Positions 1 to 10,075 of a stretch of DNA of 39,138 nt are shown one piece after another. The position numbers and the translations under genes were made by a program. The notes beneath the pieces are model-generated. The model was not told where the DNA came from. It searched no databases and saw only the letters and a program-made list of their open reading frames with translations. Within the stretch, counting starts at the first letter, position 1, and each line of letters opens with the position of its first letter. The stretch is from Candidatus Peribacteria bacterium (lineage in GTDB: Bacteria; Patescibacteriota; Gracilibacteria; Absconditabacterales; Absconditicoccaceae): contig JAISMG010000031.1 in the NCBI GenBank assembly GCA_031276875.1, positions 1 to 39,138 on the forward strand. The letters are read 5' to 3'.

Positions 1-1290
1 GCAAGATAGGTGATACCTGCTATCTCAAAACTCGTCACTGCCTGAGAATTAGTATATTCTATATTTCCTCGTTCATCGGGAAGAGGATTTGGTATGTTAT
101 CAGAAATATCCGTAAATCTCTTTCCATTCCATTTTCGGACTCCATTTTTCTGATATTGATTAGCAAAAGCAAGATAGGTTTCTCCGTTTATTTCAAAACT
201 TGTTACTTCCTTAGTATTACTTTTTGTAAAAGGAATACTATTTTCTCTAGTATCTATAAACTCATTTCCATTCCATTTTCGAACTTCATTTTTCTGATTT
301 TGATTGGCAAAAGCAAGATAGGTTTCTCCGTTTACTTCAAAACTTGTTACTTCCTTAGTATTATATGTAGTCATTGGGATAGTGCCAGAAGCTTTTTCAA
401 AATTATTCCCATTCCATTTCCAGAGTTCATTCTGTTGACCATCACACGCAAGTGCCAAATGGGTATCACCTCACATTAAAAAGCTGGTCGCTCAGTAAAC
501 ATTACCTGTACTCATTGAAATAGTAGTAGAAATATCCGTAAATCCATTCCCATTCCATTTCCATAGTTCATACTTCTGAGATCATTGAGTCTTAAAAAAC
601 ATTAGATAGGTATCTGTTCAGATTTTAAAGTTTGTTACTCAATATGCCCGTCATTGCACCGTTGGATTTGCACTAGAAATATCCGTGAACCCATTCCCAT
701 TCCATTTCCAGAGTTCACTTTCTGAGCCATTACTACCTGCAAAAGCAAGATACGTTTCTCAGCCTATCTCAACACTTGTTACTCCATAACTATTGTTTTT
801 CGTTGATGGAATAGTGGTAGAAATATCCGTAAATCCATCCCCATTCCATTTTCGGACTTCATTCGGTTGGGCTTGGAGACTTCCTCCACCCATATTTGCA
901 AAAGCAAGATAGGTTTCTCCGTCTATTTCAAAACTTGTCACTCCATAAGCATCTGAAGATACAGAGTTTGAATAGTAATCATAAGTTGAATGCGGTATGT
1001 TATCAGAAATATCCGTAAACCCATCCCCATTCCATTTTCGAACTTCATTTTTTTGACTAGAATTAGCAAAAGCAAGATACGTTGTTCCTCCTATATTGAA
1101 AGTTGTTACCCCCTTAGTATTAGTAAATCCTGTAGTTCCTTGTTTGTCTGTATATATAGAGTTAGGTATGTTATCAGAAATATCCGTAAATCCATCCCCA
1201 TTCCATTTTCGAACTTCATTTTTTCGATGAGCATTGGCAAAAGCAAGATAGGGTATTCCTTGTATAGTAAATGTTGCTACGGCTTCAGAG
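1..1290 (-). repeat. Tandem EAR/EPTP-like repeats in the giant surface protein
   Basis: At least eight units are visible. Each contains a near-constant RKWNGxGFTDIS block followed by a variable 20-30 residues and a TYLAFAN block. The WNG sites fall near 127, 268, 410, 553, 698, 845, 1030 and 1200, a period of 141-147 bp for most units and 171-185 bp for the two nearest the N-terminus. The pattern (xxFEIxGExYLAxAN ... WNGxxF) resembles the EAR/EPTP repeat, which builds seven-bladed beta-propellers. More units probably continue beyond the window edge. The DNA is repetitive enough to recombine, so copy number may vary. Confidence 0.7.
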
Positions 1291-4200
1291 GTATTTTTTG
1301 TGATGGGCAACTTGGACAACAAAGCATCCAAATTATTCCATCAGCCAGTTCAATGTAATCCTCCCTCCACACTATGCCCCGGAGCAGTAAGCTTATCTGC
1401 CAATACTATCCTAAAATCCGTTATTGCACAATCTTGTTCTCCCTCTGCTTTATCGCTTACATAACTCCACGTCATTCCTTTATCATTACTATACTCTATC
1501 CAACTTTTCTCCGGGATAACCACACTCCCTATTACAAAACAGGTATCAGCAGGAAGCTTATCCCTCAACACCACATTTTCCGCACTATAATTTCCAATGT
1601 TATGATATGCTAATCTATACCTAATCTTTTTCCCTTTACTCACTATTTCGGTTGAGTCATTACCAGAAAATAGACCGTCAGCATTACTATCTACAATAGC
1701 AGATTTTTCTACCATCACATCAGCCAGATAGACCATTGTGCTACTGATGGCTTCGTTATTGAGCATTGTATCTTCTTTTGCTGGACTATCTTCCCAGATT
1801 TCCACTTTCGCAGCAATAGGGGTAGAGTCGAGGAGGTTATTTTTGGTTCTTGCAAAGAGTTCAAATGCTCCTTGGGATTTTCACGGAAAACATACCTTAT
1901 CTTCTAACTTGAATACATACGTTTTTCCAATAGTAGTCACAGTAACGGGAGTTATAAATCAGATTTCTGTATCTTGTGGAGTTCTGAATTTCAGAGCTTG
2001 CCCGTTTTCATCGGTAATACTCAAGGTACTAACAACTATCTCTTCCATTTCTACATTTTCATCAGCAGTAAATTTGATGCTGTTTGCACAGCTGAGTTCG
2101 TTTCCTTGATTTCCAAAGGTAATACGGTAGATAATTTCTTTATTGGGCAAAAGTCCCGGTGTCAGTCCTTCAGGAGTTCCTGTAATATCAATCCATAAAT
2201 CCATTGCTGGAACTCTAGTAGTAGAAGTAGCGTGATTATTAGTGGGGTCAGCTTCACCTTTCCTATTGGTAATATTTGCTTGTGCGGTAAGTTCTGTACC
2301 CGCAGGAAGTTTGGTATGGGTTGTAGAATTGGTAGCTTGCATAGTCATTATAATGTTTCTCGAACCAGCTGATGCACAGAAGGTTTCTTCTGCGATTTTT
2401 ATGGCTATAAAGCAAGCGTTTTCTATTATTCCTGTAGCTCGTCCTCCTGAGGTCGGTGTGTCTCGGTGAAAGGTAGGAAGAGTTGAATTTCCAGAACAAC
2501 TGATACTATAAAATGTTTCTCCTTTATTTGCACTCAGAGCTTTGAATGTGGCGAGTGGTGCTAACCCTCCCGCTTCGCTTCCCCCCTTTGTAAGAGGAAC
2601 TGTAAGTATAATAGAGGGTTTTTCTGCACACATTCTACTTTGGTTTCCATATTGCAAGGTATAGTCAAAGAGACTTCCCCCTTCTGTCACAAGAGGAGAA
2701 GAAAGCTGGACATATAAATTAGGAAAAGGTACCATCACCTCTTCTTCATCTTCTTTATCATAATTATTATCTTGGGTATCTGTGGTCGTAATTTTTGCTC
2801 CATTGATAAGGCTAACTCCTAGAGCAATATTTCCTTCTACTTTTCCTTTATATCTGAGATAAATATCCTCTGAGTCTTTGGTAATACTTCCAGAAGCTGT
2901 TCCGGGAAAGGTTAACGCATTGCCATAATCATTAGACCACGTCAAAATCTGTCCTCCTGACAAACAGTCGCCTTCGATATGAGGTTCCCCTATTTCCCAA
3001 AACATTGGTTCAAGTATCAAAGTAGAACCTGATTGATAACAAATTCCTTCCGGAAAATAATCTTGGATACTTACATTACTTGCATATCTTTCTCCTTTAT
3101 TTGCCAGAGTTAAGGTATAGGCGATTTCTTCACCAATAAGGGGGTCTCTTCTATCAACAGCTTTTCTCAGGTAGAGGTCAGGATTTTTGATATGAACAGT
3201 ATCTTCTGAGCCAACGCTTCCAAAGTTGATAGCATTTTCATAATATCCTACTACCGTTCCAATCACCATAGTATCTGACGCATTATCACAATTGGCTTGT
3301 ACTTTTATTTTCAAATTTCCTCATCGTTCGGGTTGAAGATTGGAGCCCAAGTATCCGTTTACATTCATAGTAATCACGGTTTCCCCATTCATTTCTCAGA
3401 TAGTAAGGTTGTTATTGTTTCTTATCGCTTGATAATTTGTAGAGAGTCCGCCTTCTAAAGCTGTTTTATTACTCCAACTATGACTAATCGCATCACTGCC
3501 CGTCGCCAATTTGACTGTATTTGGCAATCTGACAGTAAGGGTAGTGCTATGATTTTCTGCGGTTCCATCGTGATTGTAGCCTATGTTTCGCTCAAAGCTT
3601 TCACAAGCATTCACAATATCTTTATCACTTTCCATTCTGGTCATCAGTCCCGGATACTCCAAAACAGTTACTCCTTTTGGATTTCCAATTGATTGCATCA
3701 AATCCTTGGAAAAGACAGCCACTCCATTGGTAAGCAAAGAACCAATTTTACTTCCTTTATCCTGAATTTTTATTCCTACTTTTTTTTCTCCTCCTCCACC
3801 TACAGGCAACAAAGAAGGATTTTTGGTTGTGTCATCTACGAGATAGGCAACATATTTTGTTTCTTCACCATAAGGAGAAGTTCGGACACCAGCATTTTCT
3901 GTCCCTTTGGTAAAATAACTTTTTATCATCGCAGTAGTAAAAGGTTGCAAAGGGTCAAATTTTTTGGGCAAGTTTGCATTTGCTTTGGAAAAGTACACTT
4001 CACAGCCTACGCATTGATAGGTATCTGCTGGAGTTGTTGCAGTAGTATAAGCTTCTATAAAGCTGGATTTAGCAGGGAGAATATCAACAACATAGACTTC
4101 AGAAGTGGTCAAAGAACCAACATTTTGCACCATCATTTGATATTCTACGGCATCTTTGGAGAGTAGATAGCTCGCTTTTGAAGTTTTGTAAACATAAAGA

Positions 4201-6512
4201 CTTTTGTATCCTAGAGTTGGATTAGCGATAATCGTGGTTGTGATATTTGCTGTTGCAGAAAATTTTCCACACAAATCATCTACTCCTACAACGAGTGCTT
4301 GCAAGGTAATATCACTTCCTTCCTTTATTCCACTGGGTATCGTTCCTACTCCAAAGCTTATTTGTTTTGTCCTTCCTTCCAAAATTTCTTCTACGTGAAT
4401 AGTGATTTTCCCATTTGCAATATCACTATAATCCACAATTCCTCCTTCCACATTGATAATACTTACGTATTTTTCCACACCATTCACACTGAGTTTTGGT
4501 ATAAGAAGCGTGATGTCTGTATTGCGAGAAGTATCCTTCCCTTTATTGGCTATAGTCAGCGTATAGGTTCCTTTTTCTTTAACTTTAAGGGTTTTTGGTC
4601 AGATAATATTCATTTCCAAGTCTCCTTTACGAGGTTGTGCTGAAAATGAGATACTTCCTCCTCCACTGAGCGACGTAATCGTCATAGAGTTATCGTCATT
4701 GTAATGCGTAGATGAAATTTTCTGGACAGCATAATTTGCTGTATTGGTAATAACGCTAGATTGGCAAGCATTTACAGGGGTTTTGATTTTTGCTTTGATA
4801 ATGACAGTAGCAGTAGAAGCGTTTCCATAACAATAAGAATTTGAAGGAGTAGGGAAAAATTGAGAATTGACACAACCGCTTATCGTGAATTGTAAATCAT
4901 TTCCACTGATGAGTACATTTCCCCCCTGATTACTAGTAATTTCTGCACTTACCAATTCTAATCCTGTTGGTAAAGAGTCAGTAAAGCTGATGTCTTCCAA
5001 TCTTATTGGTCAAATATTTCTCAATTGAAGTTGGTAGGTAACCATATCTTCATAATAGAGTTTGGTAGTTCCCAAAATAGTTTTAAAATATGCTATTCCC
5101 GGGGAGAGTTGGTTGAGTAATTGAATAGTATAAGAAGCAGAAAGGGGGGAAATATTTTTCGCACTCAACTGAGCGGTATTGGTAAATTGAGTACCGTTTA
5201 TATTGCACCCACTAAAATTCACCTTATAACTCACAGCTTTTTTTTGATTTCTTCCAATATTTGCCAAATTCCACGTCAAAGTAGTCCCAGAAAGTATTCC
5301 TCCATCAGAAATATCACTAATTCTCTCTGCTAAAGATAACGCTCCACATCCTGTAGCAAATTGTGATTGCAAATAGCTGAGATTATCAGTAATCACAGGT
5401 TTATTTATCGCTTCTGTCCCTCCAGAATTGTGAGCAGTGATGACATAGGTGAGCGTAGGATTGTAGGCTAAATAGAGATAATTTTTATTTTCATAGCTAA
5501 ACACTCCTTGAGCATTTTTGGTCAAAGCAGGGCGTGCTTGAGCACTAATAGTGGTACTTATCGGTGCGGTGTCATAACGGTCTGCTAAGGTTCCTGCTAT
5601 CGTCGCGTGTGTCAAATAGGTAGTAGCATTCATCGTATCACACGGTATGGTAATAGTAAATCCATACATTCTCGTTTCTCCCGCATTCAATACCCCTAAA
5701 TCTCGATACACACTTTCAGCAGGTACTTCTTTGTTGTTGACGATAATGCCCGTATTGGTATATTTTCCTCCTCATTCAGCACGAACAAACACAGGATTGA
5801 GTCTAGGATACAAATCTAAACTTTCATCATAACCGGTAATGGTTCCTGCTTCTGCACGAGGCAACGGAACATACAATACCACTCCCATATCATTCACATA
5901 ATTATTGGTGAAATTGACTTGATAGGTTATATTATTGCAAGTTTCCGCTTTGGAACCTGCTAGACTTACTTTAGCAGTCAATACAGGAAACGGTACATAA
6001 TGCAATGCCAATTTGGAAATAATCGGTGAAGGGTCGTTTTCACTAGTTCTCTCTACATCTACCTGTACCTGCAAACACGTATACGTGCTGGCATCAATAC
6101 TACTGAGAGATAAAGGCTGACCTGTATATGGCACACGTTCCCATCACGCAAGAGGGGTTTCCTGTTCACAGTCCACTACCGTCATAAAAAATTTGCTCCC
6201 AGAAGGTGTAGTAGTGTTGAGGGTAACAGTATCTCGACGCCTCATACTTGCGGGTTCTACTTGAACACTCATAAGGCTTCCCGTCAAAGCGTTTTCTGAT
6301 AAAAAGGCTACTCCTCCCGTAACACTCATCCCTTCTCTGTGAACAATCCCTTCCGGATTTAAGAAAGTAAGTTCAAAGCTTCCAGCATTATCATTTTGAA
6401 GATAGGTTGCTTGGACGCTTCCTGTGTCGGTCGTTATCAACCATTGTGTAGGCACTAGTGCCTGTACTACTACAAATAAAGTCGTAATGCTTGCAATTCG
6501 TGTGTGTTTCAT
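1..6512 (-). CDS. Giant secreted adhesin-like protein, DUF11-type domains plus EAR-type propeller repeats (3' end outside window)
   Basis: One frame stays open from the ATG at 6512 to the window edge, at least 2170 codons, if TGA is read as Gly; I find about 17 in-frame TGA and no in-frame TAA or TAG. The N-terminus (MKHTRIAS, then a hydrophobic stretch) looks like a signal peptide. From about residue 120 to 1720 there are repeated Ig-like segments of DUF11 character, with phrases such as YTLTIANKG, YQLQLRNIG and YRITFGNQG followed by DxLP turns. After that come tandem repeats of about 47 residues, listed separately. An upstream ATG at 6632 lies before the likely promoter and is disfavoured. 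Likely exported and cell-surface, possibly for attachment to a host cell; that role is inferred from architecture. GC and codon use do not obviously differ from the neighbours. Confident in the reading frame, moderate on domain names. Confidence 0.85.
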
Positions 6513-6570
6513 CAGTATCAACGTATAAACAATAAAAAAGTGTGTAATGGTCGTTTCGTTTCCTAATATA

Positions 6571-6600
6571 ATTATAGCACAAAATAAAAAATAAAGCAAA
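6571..6600 (-). promoter_or_regulatory. Putative sigma70 promoter of the giant surface-protein gene
   Basis: On the minus strand a perfect TATAAT (6571-6576) lies about 60 bases upstream of the ATG at 6512, with a weak -35 TTTGCT (6595-6600) at an 18-bp spacing. Its position supports the start at 6512 rather than 6632. Confidence 0.5.
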
Positions 6601-6669
6601 TTTTGGGACGAAAAAAAGGTACTAAACCTCACTTCACCTTGTATTTTTTATGAATAACTCATATATGTA

Positions 6670-6698
6670 TTGACATATAAGTATATGTATTTTATTTA
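6670..6698 (+). promoter_or_regulatory. Putative sigma70 promoter of the GT4 gene
   Basis: TTGACA (6670-6675), a 17-bp spacer, then TATTTA (6693-6698). This would leave an 80-base leader before the GT4 start at 6786. The -35 is perfect and the -10 imperfect, so confidence is moderate. Confidence 0.4.
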
Positions 6699-6785
6699 CC
6701 GAAAAATAGTGTATTACTGACAATTTCTCTAGTATTTTTTCTCCAAAATCGTATAGTACAAAAGGCTTTTTATTTTTACCTTGTG

Positions 6786-7922
6786 ATGAAATCTTTGCTT
6801 TTTCTCTTGGATTACTATCCGCCTCACAGATGAGGGATTGAAAATGTTTTTGAAAACATTATTTCTCGTTTACTGCAAAAAGGATATCATATTTATCTGA
6901 TTACTTCCCGTTTTTCTCACGATTTGCCTACACAACAGCAACACAAAAATCTGACCATTTACAGAGTTGGGACAGGAAGAAAAAGTTTCTTTTTTGCTGC
7001 TTTTTGGATGGGAGTTAAAGTATTGTGGAAGTATCCTCATATTCATCTTATTCATTCTTCTACCTATACGTCTGCGTTTCCCGCAAGTGTGTTGGGGAAA
7101 CTTTTTCACAAAAAAACGATACTTACGGTACACGAAATTTTTGGGAAATTGTGGAAGCTTTTTAAACCGTGGTATATTCGCTGGGGATATCAGCTTTTTG
7201 AAAGGCTTTGTTTTCTCATTCCTCACAATGCGTATCATTGTGTTTCGCTCTATACGCTCAATAGTTTGAGATTGTACTACGGCATATCTGACGCGAAACT
7301 TCATTTGATATATAATGGCGTGGATACGGAATTTTGGAATGCTCATCACGTGAGTGAAGCTACCAAACGTCAACGGAGAACCACCTATGGATGGGAAAAC
7401 AAATTTCTGATGTTGTATTATGGACATAGTGGAAAAAGTAAGGGCATTGATTATTTAGTGCAAGCCTTGCCTGCTCTACTCCAACAGCACCCTGATGCTG
7501 TACTGATTTTTAATCTTATTCCTGCTAAAAGAGACAAAGCTATCAAAGCTACTCTGCGTCAACAGGCACAAAAAAGCTGACATCCCGAGCAAATACAGAT
7601 TTTTGATGGACGGGAAAAAGAGGAATTGAGAGCATTAGTTGCGTGTGTGGATATGGTGATTGCACCGAGTTTGGCAGAAGGATTTGGTTCGGTACATAGT
7701 GAAGTTTGTGCGATGGGAAAGCCACTCATTACTACGCAAGTGGCAGCAATTCCTGAAGTGGTAAGTGGGCACGTGAAATGTGTCCAGCCTTGTTCTCGTG
7801 AAGCAATTATCCAAGCGGTAGAGGAAATGAGAAATGAAATAGCCACGCAGACAGGAACACGCCTTCCTCCAAAGGTCTTTGACTGGAATATGAGCGTGCA
7901 GCGTTTGGAAGGTTTATATTAG
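6786..7922 (+). CDS. Glycosyltransferase family 4 (GT-B fold)
   Basis: A 378-aa protein when the two in-frame TGA (6831, 7578) are read as Gly. The N-terminus carries the GT4 signature PPHRGGIEN (residues 12-20), in which the first Gly is a TGA codon. The C-terminal half has the donor-site E-x7-E motif EGFGSVHSE (E298 and E306). Such enzymes move a sugar from a nucleotide-sugar donor to a growing glycan at the cytoplasmic face of the membrane. The length is normal for the family. No Shine-Dalgarno precedes the ATG; the start is chosen because it begins the expected first beta strand (KSLLFLLDYY). With the methyltransferase, pyruvyl transferase and GT2 that follow, it suggests a surface polysaccharide or secondary cell-wall polymer pathway. 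The exact sugar cannot be told. Confidence 0.92.
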
Positions 7923-7991
7923 GTTAAAATAAGTACATTAAATGGTGAATATTTTGCGGAAATAATGAATGTTCTGTGGAAATAGTACTTT

Positions 7992-8064
7992 TGGGCGAAC
8001 TGGGATTCGAACCCAGGACCTTCTCCTTAAGAGGGAGCTGCTCTACCGACTAAGCTATTCGCCC
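7992..8064 (-). tRNA. tRNA-Lys(CTT)
   Basis: A cloverleaf folds on the minus strand: acceptor GGGCGAA pairs with TTCGCCC, the D arm is GCTT...GAGC, the anticodon loop is CTCTTAA (anticodon CTT), the T arm is CTGGG-TTCGAAT-CCCAG, and the discriminator is A. The anticodon stem has one terminal mismatch. No 3' CCA is encoded. It converges on the GT4 gene. Confidence 0.93.
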
Positions 8065-8087
8065 TTGATGGGCGTTGGTTGGTGAGT

Positions 8088-8115
8088 AGTATAGCGATTA
8101 CTTCCCAAAAATCAA
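8088..8115 (-). promoter_or_regulatory. Putative promoter of tRNA-Lys
   Basis: On the minus strand TTGATT (8110-8115), 16 bp, TATACT (8088-8093), ending about 23 bases before the mature tRNA 5' end. Confidence 0.55.
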
Positions 8116-8200
8116 GCTGACTGTCTTTATATGAAAATTATAATTCAAAATGCACCACTAATCAGTAAGATAAAAATAGCATATCATTTTGCATTTTCTC

Positions 8201-8228
8201 TTGCAATTACATATCATTTTTGTATAAT
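8201..8228 (+). promoter_or_regulatory. Strong sigma70-like promoter of the structured ncRNA
   Basis: TTGCAA (8201-8206), 16 bp, perfect TATAAT (8223-8228). Transcription would start near 8235, exactly where the paired RNA element begins. Confidence 0.75.
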
Positions 8229-8234
8229 GTAAAT

Positions 8235-8392
8235 AGTCTCGCAAGACAAAACGGTTTGTTAGTAATTTAAAAGGATGGTCTCCGACTGTTCTAATAGAAA
8301 GTAAAGATGGACACATAGTTCGTTCATTTGCTTTCTGTTGAATAGCTAGGACTGTTGTTTGCGAGACACATTAAACTATGTGTCCTTTTTTA
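8235..8392 (+). ncRNA. Structured non-coding RNA or leader with alternative folds and its own promoter and terminator
   Basis: About 158 nt lie between a good promoter and a U-run. A 9-bp closing helix pairs GTCTCGCAA (8236-8244) with TTGCGAGAC (8359-8367). Inside are a small hairpin ACAAA-ACGG-TTTGT (8246-8259) and a longer arm based on AGAAAG/CTTTCT (8296-8301/8331-8336). The loop of that arm (GGACACATAGTT, 8309-8320) is perfectly complementary over 12 nt to 8374-8385, which is followed by TTTTTT. The loop-tail pairing crosses the closing helix, so it is either a pseudoknot or a terminator fold that competes with the closed fold. I do not recognise it as 6S RNA, tmRNA or RNase P. It could be a free small RNA or an attenuator or riboswitch for the gene at 8449. 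Confidence 0.65.
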
Positions 8393-8448
8393 TTGTAGTA
8401 AAATAAAATTTTAAAATATTAACTTAAGCCCTTGCCCAAACACGGTTA

Positions 8449-8868
8449 ATGGGAAATAAAATGAAAATAAATGATAAACAAAAAGAAGAAATTGGGAAAG
8501 TAGTAAAGTCCCTATATCTCTGCGAAGGGATTTACTCAGATTGTCGAATAGGTGTAGAAGGTTCGACAAACGGCAAGGTAGTAGGAAAAGCTACCGCAAA
8601 CATCAAAGAAATTTTAGCATTCAAGCTCAGCAAGAAACAACGACACGAATTATTTAATTTCTTATTTCATGACATTTATAGCATAGGTAAGATGAGATTG
8701 AATATAGAAGAACTAAGAAGTCAAGGAGTAAGATGTGTTGGCGTAAGTGTTAATCTTAAATCAGGAAGAGTTACTGATGTAAACGAAATCGATAAAAAAA
8801 TCAATGAATTCATCACAGGTGCTGTCGATGGCATTTGTGAGTATTTAGAAAAGGATTTAAAAATCTAA
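8449..8868 (+). CDS. Hypothetical protein, 139 aa
   Basis: A short soluble protein, rich in Lys, Glu and Ile, with no signal peptide or membrane segment. The first 35 residues look helical; a central KATANIKEILAF stretch and a C-terminal VSVNLKSGRV strand followed by a helix suggest a small alpha/beta fold. I do not recognise the family. The start may be 8449 or the second ATG at 8461 (MKINDKQ); neither has a clear Shine-Dalgarno. No TGA codon is used. It sits 56 bases after the ncRNA's U-run and is closed by its own terminator, so it may be expressed by read-through of the ncRNA terminator, which would make that RNA a regulator. Confidence 0.7.
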   Translation: MGNKMKINDKQKEEIGKVVKSLYLCEGIYSDCRIGVEGSTNGKVVGKATANIKEILAFKLSKKQRHELFNFLFHDIYSIGKMRLNIEELRSQGVRCVGVSVNLKSGRVTDVNEIDKKINEFITGAVDGICEYLEKDLKI

Positions 8869-8881
8869 CTTTAAAATTTCT

Positions 8882-8921
8882 GGCTTTGAATGTGAGGAAC
8901 TCCTCTATTCAAAGCCTTTTT
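8882..8921 (+). terminator. Rho-independent terminator after the 139-aa gene
   Basis: GGCTTTGAAT (8882-8891) pairs with ATTCAAAGCC (8907-8916) over 10 bp, an inner GAGG/CCTC extends the stem, and TTTTT follows. Confidence 0.9.
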
Positions 8922-9360
8922 CGTTACTCTCTCAATCCTGCACTGATACTTTCAGCTTTTTTTACCGCTTATTACTTTATGCTAGTCCTATTTGAAAAAG
9001 AACATCATTCCCACTACAACTCATCAATAATCCAAAAAAACATATCATTTTTCATTTTACACTTTTTCTTGCAAATTATATCGAAAATTCACCTGTATTT
9101 GATAGGTATTTTTGTATATATGCAAACATTCTCCTAAAAAATAAGACAAATCTAAAAAGAAAACAATAGGTTAATGTTATCGAAATATACTACTCTTCGA
9201 TTGAAGGGATTGCACATAATTCACGAAACCATCAAGAAGATAAATATAGTAATGCTCTTCTTGGAAAATTACTGACATTTCTATGCTATTGTAACTATGT
9301 AAATTTTTGGTAAGATTTTTTTCTCATTGAACAATCGGAGTATTTTTGTATACATAGAAA
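8922..9360. other. Intergenic stretch without a convincing gene
   Basis: No recognisable gene. Around 9040-9074 there is an imperfect copy of the sequence ahead of the ncRNA promoter (CATATCATTTT, a CATTTT block, then TTGCAA), but no -10 at a proper distance. From about 9174 to 9312 a plus-strand stretch of roughly 45 codons is open (containing IEGIAHNSRNHQEDKYSN) and lacks an ATG. It could be a gene remnant, but I cannot name a family. Confidence 0.5.
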
Positions 9361-9448
9361 TATCATCTTCCGTAATCATCTGTAATCTTCCGTAATTCTC
9401 TGCAATCATCTGTAATCATCTGTAATCATCTGAAATCTTTATAATCTT
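9361..9448 (+). repeat. Nine 10-bp direct tandem repeats (consensus TGTAATCATC)
   Basis: Nine consecutive decamers vary around TGTAATCATC or CGTAATCTTC, with exact 10-bp spacing for the first eight. The array ends 9 bases before the methyltransferase ATG at 9458. A 10-bp period places every copy on the same face of the helix, so it could be a cooperative protein-binding site, a slippage-prone expression switch or an iteron-like array. Confidence 0.8.
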
Positions 9449-9457
9449 CTTCCCCCT

Positions 9458-10075
9458 ATGACCTACGACAGCAAACACACCGAAATCCTCGACCCCAAAA
9501 CCTGATACGATGCCGTTGCCGACCAATACGGACAACATCATAACCATCTCAATACCTTTTATCATCTTGATTTTTTGCGTTTTCTGCCACGTAAACCTAG
9601 CTTTGATATTATCGACCTAGGAGCAGGAGATGGGAGAATGTTCCCCCAACTTAACGCCATTCCTCATACTGCATATGTCGCTCTTGACCTTTCAAAGGAA
9701 ATGCTCCTGCATCATCCTAGAGGAGCAAAACAGTTGGTAGCCGACCTAGAAAAAAAGCTGCCCTTACATAACGATACATTTGATATCGCAGTCAGCTTTT
9801 TTACTTTGGAACATTTGGAACATCTCGAAACGTTTTTTGCTGAAGTGTATCGCATTTTGAGGCCAGAGGGAAAACTGTTTATTGGACATTTCTTTCAGAG
9901 GAGAGCATTTGCACGAACTGCAAACAATAAGAACTTCAAAATCAAACAATACAAAAGAACTACAGCAGAATTACAAGCTGAAGCCGAAGAAGCTTTCTTC
10001 CAAACTGAAATCCTTCCTCTGTATGATAAAGATGACCATACCGGCGATTTACTTCTTTGTACCAAAAATGCATAA
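9458..10075 (+). CDS. Class I SAM-dependent methyltransferase (Methyltransf_11 type)
   Basis: A 205-aa protein including one TGA-Gly (codon 16). Motif I is DLGAGDGR (about residues 51-58), the acidic end of strand beta2 is in VALDLSKEM, and motif IV/post-I features appear as FDIAVSFFTLEHL, typical of UbiE/type-11 methyltransferases that transfer a methyl group from S-adenosylmethionine to a small molecule or sugar. The substrate is not evident; its place in a glycan cluster suggests a sugar or lipid-linked intermediate. The ATG at 9458 is chosen because the first strand and the TYDSKHTEILDPK lead-in are otherwise lost. The 3' end overlaps the next gene by 8 bases, so the two are probably co-transcribed. 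There is no Shine-Dalgarno; the 10-bp repeat array lies directly upstream. Confidence 0.88.

Noticed and set aside
1-1300. Regularly spaced repeats considered as a CRISPR array
   Set aside because: The units are about 141 bp, in phase with codons of one long frame, and translate to a propeller-like repeat. No cas genes are present.
8235-8392. Assignment of the structured RNA as 6S RNA or tmRNA
   Set aside because: It lacks the long interrupted hairpin with a central bubble of 6S RNA and any tRNA-like end. The crossing 12-bp complement is not a feature of either.
8886-9137. An 83-aa plus-strand open frame with hydrophobic content
   Set aside because: It starts inside the terminator hairpin of the preceding gene, and its hydrophobicity comes from T-rich DNA. 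No promoter or family similarity.
9361-9448. The 10-bp array considered as CRISPR or replication origin
   Set aside because: Units are contiguous without spacers, and no dnaA, repA or DnaA-box pattern lies nearby.
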